Shown in pieces: positions 1 through 6,859 of a stretch of DNA of 28,979 nucleotides (the stretch's first letter is position 1; each line of letters starts with the position of its first letter). Source of the DNA: Anaerolineae bacterium. Its GTDB lineage: Bacteria > Chloroflexota > Anaerolineae > JAAYZQ01. The stretch is taken from contig JAFGIA010000132.1 of the NCBI GenBank assembly GCA_016929795.1, positions 1-28,979 of the forward strand. The letters are read 5' to 3'. A program made the translations under genes and the position numbers. Below the pieces are notes generated by a model. The model did no database searches. It was not told where the DNA came from and saw only the letters and a list, made by a program, of their open reading frames with translations.

Positions 1-603
1 CTGTTGTGGCCCTTTCTCCTCTACCTGCCGCTCCTCTTCCTGGCCATGACGGTAGCCTTTACCTTTCCCGGCACCCGTGGCGGCCTCTACCACTCTGGCG
101 GCGCACTCCTGCCCTTCATCCTGGCGACCACGGGACCGGGGCTGGCCGTCGCTGTCCACTGGGCCGTGCGCCGCCTCCCGGGCTGGCACGCGCAGCGCAC
201 CTGGCAGATCTTTGCTGCCACCCTCGTCGCCACCACCCTGATCGTCGCCGTCTTTGCGCTGTGGCGCGCCGGCGCTTTTGACGGCAGTTGGAACCGTCGC
301 GATGCGCACTATGACGCAATCGATCGGTGGATCCAATCACAAGGGATCGACAATCCTGTGGTGATGGTGGGCGACGCCCCCGCCTTTGCGTGGCACACGG
401 GCCAACGGGCCATCGCGGTGCCGAACGAGCCGCTCGACACGGTGGTGGAGGTTGCCATGCGCTACGGCGCGGCCTATCTCCTACTCGACGATACGCGCCC
501 GCGAACTACCGACGCCTTGTACCAGGGCGAGCAGAGCGACCCGCGCTACGAGCTGGTTTGCGAGGAGGGTGTGGCGCGGCTCTATGCGATCCGCTTACGC
601 TGA
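1..603 (+). CDS. C-terminal part of a GT-C-like multispanning membrane protein (5' partial)
   Basis: The frame is open from the first base, so the gene starts before the window and only about 200 C-terminal residues are seen. The visible part has hydrophobic segments near residues 2-20 and about 70-90, joined by a basic loop, then a soluble tail of about 110 residues. The tail has a predicted alpha/beta layout (strand VVMVGDAP, then YLLLDD) and ends with a TGA at 601. Multispanning N-terminus plus soluble alpha/beta C-terminal domain is the layout of many bacterial GT-C (dolichyl-phosphate-mannose transferase-like) proteins, and the gene at 6860-8449 has the same layout. The catalytic N-terminal loop is outside the window, so the enzyme assignment is inference from layout and neighbourhood. 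It converges on the aminotransferase gene that ends at 737. Confidence 0.6.
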   Translation: MLWPFLLYLPLLFLAMTVAFTFPGTRGGLYHSGGALLPFILATTGPGLAVAVHWAVRRLPGWHAQRTWQIFAATLVATTLIVAVFALWRAGAFDGSWNRRDAHYDAIDRWIQSQGIDNPVVMVGDAPAFAWHTGQRAIAVPNEPLDTVVEVAMRYGAAYLLLDDTRPRTTDALYQGEQSDPRYELVCEEGVARLYAIRLR

Positions 604-736
604 GGCTTTGCCGGCAACCACAAGCAGCGAGGTTCCGACGGGCAGGCGTTTTCTCCGGGCGATGACACCCCGTTCGAAGCTGAGGAGAAGAGCCATCAGA
701 TCGTTGAACACGGGAGTGATTCGTAGCTCGCAGCCG
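604..736. other. Short convergent intergenic region, no clear terminator
   Basis: This 133-base space lies between two converging genes. I searched both strands by eye for a GC-rich hairpin followed by a T-run and saw none. No small ORF with a ribosome binding site stands out. Confidence 0.4.
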
Positions 737-1870
737 TCACCACCGCACCCCATGGATCGCTTCTACTACCTGGTCTTGCTCACCTTGCGTGAGGTCACCA
801 TAGAAAGGCAGCCGGACCAGGCGATCGCTCACATCCTCAGTAACCGGGCAGTCGCCCTCCTTGCCCCCGAACCGTCGCCCCATCTCCGACAGATGCAGGG
901 GCTGGTAATGGAACACACTCAAGATAGCGTGGGCCTTGAGATGGGCGATCAGGGCCGATCTCGCCGCCAGTGAGGGCATAAGCAGGTAGAACATGTGGTA
1001 TGCCTGTTCACAATGCGGCGGTATCACCGGCAGGCGAACAGCGCACGCCTCTGCCCAATCGCCCAAGCGCTCATAGTAGCTTTCCCAGATTCGCCGCCGC
1101 CTGGCCTGGATCCCCTCCCACGCTTCCAACTGGGCGTACAGAAAGGCGCCAAGGATGTCTGATGGCAGATAGCTGGAGCCGGTGTCGACCCAGGTGTACC
1201 TGTCCACCTCGCCACGGAAAAAGCGGCTGCGATTGGTCCCTTTCTCGCGGATGATCTCGGCCCGTGTGATATACTCTGGATCATTGATCAGCAGGGCGCC
1301 ACCTTCGCCACACGTCACATTCTTGGTCTCGTGAAAACTCTGCGTGGCCAATGAGCCAAAGGTCCCTAAATACCTGCCCCTGTACTTGGCGAACAGACCA
1401 TGCGCGTTATCCTCGACCACTGCCAGGCCATACTCTGCGGCGATCTCCAGGATGCTATCCATCTCGCAGCCCACGCCGGCATAGTGCACCGGAACAACCG
1501 CGCGCGTGTGGGGTGTGACGAGTGATTCCAACCGGGTCTCGTCGAGATTGAGCGTGTCGGGCCGAATATCGGCAAACACCAGGCGGGCACCTCGCAAGGC
1601 AAAGGCGTTGACGGTGCTGACAAAGGTAAACGAAGGCACGATCACCTCGTCACCCGGCTCGATCTCGAGCAAAATGGCCGCCATCTCGAGTGCATGGGTG
1701 CACGAGGTAGTCAGCAGAACCTTTGGTACACCAAGAATCCGCTGCAGCAGCTCGTGACAGCTCCGCGTGTACACTCCATCCCCTGAAATATGCCCACGCC
1801 GGATGGCATCCTCAATGTACTCGATCTCTTTGCCGACCAGACAGGCCCGGTTGAACGGTATGTTATACAT
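737..1870 (-). CDS. wecE: WecE/RffA-type dTDP-4-keto-6-deoxysugar aminotransferase
   Basis: This is a PLP-dependent DegT/DnrJ/EryC1/StrS aminotransferase of 377 residues, the usual length of WecE/RffA. From memory it matches E. coli WecE along its whole length: N-terminus IPFN, the block GDEVIVPSFTFVSTVNAF, VPVHYAG (about 126-132), VVEDNAHG (about 151-158, Asp154 for the pyridine nitrogen), SFHETKN with the Schiff-base Lys at 183, and IREKGTNRSRFFRG. WecE converts dTDP-4-keto-6-deoxyglucose to dTDP-4-amino-4,6-dideoxygalactose. The frame is open upstream to 1957, but the ATG at 1870 is chosen because it gives the family N-terminus, follows a G-rich ribosome binding site, and overlaps the preceding stop by 8 bases (ATGTATAA). 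It is the last gene of a four-gene overlapping operon. Exact sugar specificity is inference. Confidence 0.9.
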   Translation of the reverse strand: MYNIPFNRACLVGKEIEYIEDAIRRGHISGDGVYTRSCHELLQRILGVPKVLLTTSCTHALEMAAILLEIEPGDEVIVPSFTFVSTVNAFALRGARLVFADIRPDTLNLDETRLESLVTPHTRAVVPVHYAGVGCEMDSILEIAAEYGLAVVEDNAHGLFAKYRGRYLGTFGSLATQSFHETKNVTCGEGGALLINDPEYITRAEIIREKGTNRSRFFRGEVDRYTWVDTGSSYLPSDILGAFLYAQLEAWEGIQARRRRIWESYYERLGDWAEACAVRLPVIPPHCEQAYHMFYLLMPSLAARSALIAHLKAHAILSVFHYQPLHLSEMGRRFGGKEGDCPVTEDVSDRLVRLPFYGDLTQGEQDQVVEAIHGVRW

Positions 1871-2747
1871 TTTCAGTGCTTGCCCCCCCTGCCGGCACCT
1901 GGTTCGGTTCCTCAAGCTGCACAAAGGGTGGTGCGCCGGCCGGAGTAAACTTGACAAGTGGCACGTGCGCTTTTAGGAACGCCACTTCTGCCTGGCTGTA
2001 GGTCCTGGCATAGGTGCGAGTCGACACGTCAAAGCAACACACCCCTTCTTGCACCTCTTCCGGCGAGCGCACGACCTGCAACTGGCCGAGATACTCGGGA
2101 TGCTGAGCCGTAAAGGCAGCGATCAAGCCCTGCAGGATAGCCGCCTTTTCTTCCACCGTGCGCTCCTCAAACTGCGTACCCAGCTTGTGCGTGACATCGG
2201 CCGCGGGCACGCCGGCATAGATGTGGTTGGGCAGCATATCTTTCGTTACGACCGAGCCAACCAGGGCCATGCTTTTCTCACCGACGCGTACGGGAGACAC
2301 AACGCAGTGGCCCACGAACCACGCATCTTTGCCTACGTGCATATACTTGTTCGAGTAGAATCTACAGCCCTCGACAATGTCTCCGAACTGCACGTGCGTC
2401 CAGATCTGGCTGTGCGCCCCAATCCCCACATTGTCGTCGATGTCGAGGCCGCCATTCGAGTCGAGCACGGTGTTTCCACCGATCCAGCAATTGCGCCCGA
2501 TTTGCATACGCTTCTCTCCGTGAGCAAAAGAGAACGCGTGAAGTTTGCTATAATCCCCCAATCGAAACTCGGGCGTTATGATGCGCGTGTGGCGACCGAT
2601 GTAGCAAAAATCACCCAGCACCACTTTTCTCGCGGGGCCCCCCTTCCCGGTGATCACGACCCCTTCCTCTACGACGACTCCCTTTCCGATCTCTACATCG
2701 CGCGCCTCGATCGTCCCTTCAATCATTGACTGGTAGGTGATGTTCAC
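1863..2747 (-). CDS. Left-handed beta-helix (hexapeptide) acyltransferase with C-terminal extension
   Basis: The protein has 294 residues. Residues 1 to about 190 show the hexapeptide-repeat pattern of left-handed beta-helix acyltransferases (I/V/L-G-x4, such as VVLGDFCYIG, MQIGRNCWIGG and VGIGAHSQIW), closing with the typical GSVVTKDM...IYAGVPA. The last 100 or so residues are a non-repeat extension I do not recognise. The start is a GTG at 2747: it forms a GTGA overlap with the stop of the upstream gene and has AGGAG eight bases upstream, which outweighs the ATG at 2726. Being directly upstream of wecE suggests it N-acylates the amino sugar made by WecE, the job WecD does in enterobacteria by a different fold. 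That role is inference; O-acetylation of a glycan is the main alternative. Confidence 0.78.
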   Translation of the reverse strand: MNITYQSMIEGTIEARDVEIGKGVVVEEGVVITGKGGPARKVVLGDFCYIGRHTRIITPEFRLGDYSKLHAFSFAHGEKRMQIGRNCWIGGNTVLDSNGGLDIDDNVGIGAHSQIWTHVQFGDIVEGCRFYSNKYMHVGKDAWFVGHCVVSPVRVGEKSMALVGSVVTKDMLPNHIYAGVPAADVTHKLGTQFEERTVEEKAAILQGLIAAFTAQHPEYLGQLQVVRSPEEVQEGVCCFDVSTRTYARTYSQAEVAFLKAHVPLVKFTPAGAPPFVQLEEPNQVPAGGASTENV

Positions 2748-3769
2748 GATCCTGTCTCCTTTTCTCGGTCCCAGGCCGGGCCTGGAGAGAATCCACTCTC
2801 TACGACAGAACGGATCGAGTAGGGTGGTTGATCCATTGTCCTTTGGTACATCCGGCCCAAATACTCACCCATGATGCCGAGTGCGAACAATTGCCCGCCG
2901 GAGAAAATGGCAATCACGGAAGCGAGAAAGGGGAACCCCGGCACACTGCCCCCCTCGATCAGGAACCGCCCGAGCACGTACACCAGCACTCCCAGTCCAA
3001 AAAGCGTGAAGGCAAAGCCGACGAGACTTGCCACCCGTAGGGGCAGCGTGCTAAACCCGGTCATCATGTTCACCGCATGCGCAGCCAGCTTGCGCGGGGT
3101 ATAGTTTGATCGACCGGCGCGCCGGGCCTCGTGTCGGACAGGGACCGAGGCGAACCGGGTCGTTCCCCACGTTAACAAGACGTCAATCGCGACCACCGGG
3201 CTCTGGCAGTGGGCAAAGGCAGTGCGCACGTGTGCACGAAACGCACGAAAGGGGCTGGCATGACGGGCTGTCTGTGCCCCCATTGCACTCTGCAGTGCAA
3301 GTTTGGTCACCTGTGAGCCCAGGTTCCGCAAGAATCCGTGCTGCTGTGCCTGCGGGGTGCCATACACCACGTCAAATCCTTCTGCTAGCTTGGTGAGCAG
3401 CCTGGGTATCTCTTCCGGAGGGTTCTGCAGGTCGTCATCCATCGTCACAATGACGTCGAAGCGAGCCTGCCGTATGCCAGCCAGCAGGGCGTTGTGCTGT
3501 CCATAGTTACGCATCAGGTCGAGGCCCACCACGCAACCGTGCTGCTGCGCCAACCTGGCAATCGCATCCCAACTCCGATCGCGACTGGCATCGTTAACCA
3601 GCATGATCTCAAAGGGACCACCCACTTCAGAAAGCACTACCTCCAGCCGTTCGACCAGCTCCGCCAGTGTATCCTGGCTGTTGTAGACAGGAACCACGAC
3701 AGAAATGCCGGCGGGTGCCGGCTGAGACACCTGCCCCGTTCCGCGCGCTCGGTCGTCATTGCCAGCCAT
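2744..3769 (-). CDS. GtrB/ArnC/DPM1-like GT2 polyprenyl-phosphate glycosyltransferase
   Basis: The protein has 341 residues. A GT-A/GT2 domain starts at about residue 21 (ISVVVPVYN), followed by LVNDASRDRS (about 57-66) and the metal-binding DDD at 111-113 in the diagnostic context MDDDLQNPPEEIP. Two membrane segments sit near the C-terminus (about 245-270 and 278-303), ending in MGEYLGRMYQR. This combination defines the DPM1-like enzymes (GtrB, ArnC) that put a sugar on undecaprenyl phosphate at the cytoplasmic face. The start at 3769 overlaps the preceding gene by 14 bases, and its stop overlaps the next start by 4, so translation is probably coupled. It likely makes the lipid-linked donor used by the membrane protein encoded just upstream. 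The sugar is unknown; the WecE product is the obvious candidate. Confidence 0.88.
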   Translation of the reverse strand: MAGNDDRARGTGQVSQPAPAGISVVVPVYNSQDTLAELVERLEVVLSEVGGPFEIMLVNDASRDRSWDAIARLAQQHGCVVGLDLMRNYGQHNALLAGIRQARFDVIVTMDDDLQNPPEEIPRLLTKLAEGFDVVYGTPQAQQHGFLRNLGSQVTKLALQSAMGAQTARHASPFRAFRAHVRTAFAHCQSPVVAIDVLLTWGTTRFASVPVRHEARRAGRSNYTPRKLAAHAVNMMTGFSTLPLRVASLVGFAFTLFGLGVLVYVLGRFLIEGGSVPGFPFLASVIAIFSGGQLFALGIMGEYLGRMYQRTMDQPPYSIRSVVESGFSPGPAWDREKETGS

Positions 3770-5249
3770 CGCTCACCTGCACCCCCTCATAGCCGATCCT
3801 CATCCAGTAGGGCGTCGCAACATCCTCTATCTGTGGGCCTTCCCCCTCGAATAGAGTCACACACTCGGGCGGAGCAGCATACACAAATCCACAGATGTCG
3901 GCCGCGTCGCGAAAGTACCAGTCTGGAACCTCAAAGACCACTTCTGCCCCCCCAGGCGGAGCCGGCAGGCTGACCAGCCGTTCGACCACCTCCCGCTTGA
4001 TCTCTCCACGGCGAATCTGCTGCTGATTGTGGAGTTGGTGGAAGGCCAGGTTGGACAAAAACACAAGAAGCACAAACAGCGGCACGGGCCACCGTCGTCT
4101 CTTTCCGGTCGATCGGTCACGGTTCCACCAAGCAATTAACGCGGATGCCACGAGTATCGAGAAGGCGATAGACGGCACGTAACGGTAGCGAGGCGCGGCG
4201 GACAGGTCCGAAGAAAAGGGCCACAATGCGAATGGAAAGAAGGAAAGGATAATCCAGACCACGAGGAAACGTTGAACCCTCGTCCCTCGCCACAACAGAT
4301 ACACACCCGCAACCAACAGGATGATCGCCAAGATCATGGCTATCACGCTATATATCGTCAGCCAACCGCTGGGAAGATGCTCGCTTACAACGCCGATAAA
4401 CGACGCCCCTGGAACGTACGGAAGGGCCAGATAGAACAGATATCCATAGTTCAGCACGACGTCGAACCCCAGACCAAGATCGCCGTACTCGGACGTTCCC
4501 TGTGCGACATAGTGCAACTGTAGCACGGCATACGGAATCAGCCACACCAGGTAACAAAGGTGTATAGCCAGTCTCTTTGTCTTTTCCCCGAACCCAAGCC
4601 CGGGAAGTGCGACGATCAGGTCATAGACCACGAACATTGGCAGAACGGTCACAAAATTCTCGTTGGTGAACAGCATGGCGCCAATGCACAAAACCCAGAG
4701 CACGAAAAGCAGCCTCTTTCCACCTCGCCGGAACAGAATAAAGAGACATAGTGCCAGCAAGCCCAAGATGCATCCCATACTGATGTTCGATCCGGTGATC
4801 CAATGCACCACCGAAAAAGCCGAATAGGACGTGGCAAACAAAAGCGAGCCAAGCCAGGCGGCCGGTCGGGGAAAATGCAAGAGGAACGCGAGCCAATACA
4901 CCAGGCCCATCACCCAAAGATGTTGCACAATCGAGACTAGATGATAGGGGGTGGCATCCAGGCCAAACAGGCTGGTACGAAGCCAAAGCAGCCCGTCCAT
5001 CAAGGGGCGGACGCCATAGCCGAGCTCCATCTCTGTCATGAGGCCGTCCCACAGGCTCGGTTGGAACTTGACCCAACCCAACATCCAGAAATCGTCCAGC
5101 TCAAAGTAGGAACGCCACAGGCCCCAATAGTTGATCAGCACGACCAGGGCCAGTGAAAGGAGATGAACCCATGGGCTGGCGACAAGCCCGCGCGCACCGG
5201 GCCAGGTGGAACCTTGCCTGGCAGCAGATGGTGATAGATCCGTCGTCAA
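3756..5249 (-). CDS. GT-C-like multispanning membrane glycosyltransferase
   Basis: The protein has 497 residues and about ten or more hydrophobic segments between residues 25 and 415, with a soluble C-terminal tail of about 75 residues. After the first membrane segment comes ELDDFW with an acidic pair at 52-53, the position of the DD/DE motif that GT-C enzymes (GT39/GT83, ArnT-like) use on the outer face. I therefore read it as a polyprenyl-phosphate-sugar-dependent transferase, paired with the GtrB/ArnC-like gene downstream. The start is TTG at 5249: AGGGAG lies about seven bases upstream and a strong promoter lies 110-150 bases upstream. Its base composition is visibly lower in GC than the gene at 6860. 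Acceptor (protein, lipid or polysaccharide) cannot be told from sequence. Confidence 0.68.
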   Translation of the reverse strand: MTTDLSPSAARQGSTWPGARGLVASPWVHLLSLALVVLINYWGLWRSYFELDDFWMLGWVKFQPSLWDGLMTEMELGYGVRPLMDGLLWLRTSLFGLDATPYHLVSIVQHLWVMGLVYWLAFLLHFPRPAAWLGSLLFATSYSAFSVVHWITGSNISMGCILGLLALCLFILFRRGGKRLLFVLWVLCIGAMLFTNENFVTVLPMFVVYDLIVALPGLGFGEKTKRLAIHLCYLVWLIPYAVLQLHYVAQGTSEYGDLGLGFDVVLNYGYLFYLALPYVPGASFIGVVSEHLPSGWLTIYSVIAMILAIILLVAGVYLLWRGTRVQRFLVVWIILSFFPFALWPFSSDLSAAPRYRYVPSIAFSILVASALIAWWNRDRSTGKRRRWPVPLFVLLVFLSNLAFHQLHNQQQIRRGEIKREVVERLVSLPAPPGGAEVVFEVPDWYFRDAADICGFVYAAPPECVTLFEGEGPQIEDVATPYWMRIGYEGVQVSDGWQ

Positions 5250-5367
5250 CGTGTTACTCCCTGAGTATGAGGGATACCAGGCTGGCAGCCAGCCCGTCCC
5301 ACGATCCGGTTCTCGACGTGGCGACTCGACATGGTCGTCTCCTTACGCTGGCTCTGTCGCGTCATTT

Positions 5368-5396
5368 ATCATACCACAAAGGAGAGCAATGGTCAA
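5368..5396 (-). promoter_or_regulatory. Sigma70/SigA-type promoter for the GT-C to wecE operon
   Basis: Read on the minus strand: -35 TTGACC (5391-5396), 17-base spacer, -10 TATGAT (5368-5373), with TGG before the -10 as in extended -10 promoters. Predicted transcription start is near 5361, leaving a leader of about 110 bases before the TTG at 5249. Confidence 0.7.
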
Positions 5397-5528
5397 CACG
5401 GGTTTGGCCTGGTTGGTCATACGCTACCATTCGGGCGCCGTTGACGTGCAGGGCACAGCAGGGGATAATACATCCGATACGTTCCCGGCTGGGCGAGCGC
5501 CGGCCTCATTGTTTTTCGTCTTGCCTTC

Positions 5529-5557
5529 TTGACATCATCCCCAAGCAGGAGTATAAT
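5529..5557 (+). promoter_or_regulatory. Consensus sigma70/SigA-type promoter for the gene at 5621
   Basis: -35 TTGACA (5529-5534) and -10 TATAAT (5552-5557) are separated by exactly 17 bases, a perfect match to the housekeeping consensus. Predicted start is near 5564. That rules out the longer open frame from 5153 and supports the ATG at 5621. Confidence 0.82.
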
Positions 5558-5620
5558 CGTCCGCACAGTCACGTGCAGATTGCGAGTAGTCAAGATGACA
5601 TCGTCAGTAGACTCAGGTAC

Positions 5621-6700
5621 ATGAGTTTGCGCTCTTCCAGCTCGCGCGAACCCTCACTTTCGCCGCTCGCCGAAAAGGCCGTTGCCGGCCTATTACTGCT
5701 GGCCGCGGCCATCCCCCTGATCATCTTCTTTGATCATCTGCCCATTGAAGGCACCTCGCTGGCGATCGATTGGAAGCAACTGTGGGAGGGAGTGCGAGGC
5801 GGCGTACCCCATTACGGCACCGGCTTGCGAAGCCCGGTGTGGAGCATTCTGCCCATCTTGCCACTCGGCCTGTTTTCCTTTCGGGCCAGTTGGGGCTTGT
5901 TGGTGTTGCTGACGTTGATGGCTACGATCCTCAGCGTGCCCCGTCCACTCGATCGGCGGTTGTGGCTCAGCAGCGTTATTCTGATCGTCGTGTCTTATCC
6001 CTCCCTCCGCCATTTGGCCGATGGTAACCTAGAAGGATTGATTATTGCCGGTATCGTCGTGGCGCTGCTCGGCTTGCAGAAAAGGACTCCGTGGCTTTAT
6101 GCGGCGGGCGTCTTGATTGCCTCGGCCAAAATACAGGAAACCTGGCTGTTTTTCCTCGTTTTGGCGGTTTATACGCTCAAGAATTGGTCGCGCCGCAATG
6201 TGATCATCGCGGCCGCGATCATGTTGGCCGTGATCCTGCCTTCCCTGCTATGGACAGGTCGTGAGTGGCTGGCGAGTGTCACCACCTCTCCTTTTCCCGG
6301 CACCATCATCGACGTCACCCTGCGCGCCGCGATTCAACGCCTGGGCCTGCCAGACTGGGTTGGCTTGATGTTGTGGGGTATCTTTCTGGCGGTCACGTTG
6401 TATGTATCATTCACTTCCGACTGGGCTTTCTCACGCTTCAAAGCTGGCCTGCTCGTGGCCGCCTCGCTGCTTCTCGCGCCCTATGCGGCGGGCAACAGCT
6501 TTCTGACCGTGGCAGCCATCGGCCTCATCCCGCTCTTTCAACACCGCCGCTGGCTCGGCCTCACGCTGATCCTCCTCGCCGATCTGCCCATCCTGGCTTC
6601 ACGCGATCTGCTGTCGTGGCAAGCCTACTACTGGACAGCGCTCTTGCTCATCTCCTGGGCGATCCTGGTCTGGCTCGTACGCCGTGAACCCAAAACGTAA
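5621..6700 (+). CDS. Multispanning membrane protein, GT87/DUF2029-like glycosyltransferase candidate
   Basis: The protein has 359 residues, nearly all in about nine hydrophobic segments from residue 19 on. After the first segment comes a periplasmic-side loop with IDWKQLW (Asp50, Trp51), and later DGNLEGLIIAG and IASAKIQETW. This resembles the GT87 (DUF2029) alpha-mannosyl or arabinofuranosyl transferases of the GT-C group, though those usually run past 400 residues. The frame is open from 5153, but ATG 5621 is chosen because a perfect promoter at 5529-5557 would start transcription near 5564; the ribosome binding site is weak (AGG). Its partner donor would again be a polyprenyl-phosphate sugar. 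The family assignment is moderate; a plain membrane protein of unknown function is the alternative. Confidence 0.62.
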   Translation: MSLRSSSSREPSLSPLAEKAVAGLLLLAAAIPLIIFFDHLPIEGTSLAIDWKQLWEGVRGGVPHYGTGLRSPVWSILPILPLGLFSFRASWGLLVLLTLMATILSVPRPLDRRLWLSSVILIVVSYPSLRHLADGNLEGLIIAGIVVALLGLQKRTPWLYAAGVLIASAKIQETWLFFLVLAVYTLKNWSRRNVIIAAAIMLAVILPSLLWTGREWLASVTTSPFPGTIIDVTLRAAIQRLGLPDWVGLMLWGIFLAVTLYVSFTSDWAFSRFKAGLLVAASLLLAPYAAGNSFLTVAAIGLIPLFQHRRWLGLTLILLADLPILASRDLLSWQAYYWTALLLISWAILVWLVRREPKT

Positions 6701-6720
6701 CCGTTCAGGTGGGGTTATGA

Positions 6721-6757
6721 TTGGACACGGATTGCACGGATTTACACGGATTCACGG
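6721..6757. repeat. Short tandem repeat of CACGGATT
   Basis: The unit CACGGATT occurs three times (6726, 6735, 6745), followed by a partial fourth (CACGG at 6753), with spacings of 9, 10 and 8 bases. It lies just after the stop of the gene at 5621-6700 and before the promoter at 6794. The unequal spacing argues against simple slippage. No stable hairpin forms from it. Function unknown. Confidence 0.7.
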
Positions 6758-6793
6758 TGATGAGACCCGCTGCGCAGCTACCACCCAGCGGCG

Positions 6794-6822
6794 TTGACGC
6801 AAAGAGCAGAACTGGGTATAAT
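6794..6822 (+). promoter_or_regulatory. Sigma70/SigA-type promoter for the gene at 6860
   Basis: -35 TTGACG (6794-6799), 17-base spacer, -10 TATAAT (6817-6822). Predicted start is near 6829, giving a leader of about 30 bases before the ATG at 6860. Confidence 0.78.
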
Positions 6823-6859
6823 ACCTCGATAACAACCGTGATGTGACAGAGAGGGCAGG

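Larger units (their letters stand above)
5250..5620. other. Divergent intergenic region with two opposed promoters
   Basis: This 371-base gap separates the minus-strand amino-sugar operon from the plus-strand gene at 5621. It holds a minus-strand promoter (5368-5396) and a perfect-consensus plus-strand promoter (5529-5557). The plus-strand frame stays open across it by chance, but its translation there is rich in Arg, His, Ser and Cys and has no membrane character, unlike the protein after 5621. I see no other gene or RNA in it. Confidence 0.6.

Noticed and set aside
5153..5620. N-terminal extension of the gene at 5621
   Set aside because: The frame is open, but a perfect promoter at 5529-5557 lies inside it, the minus-strand operon starts within it, and its translation has no membrane or domain character.
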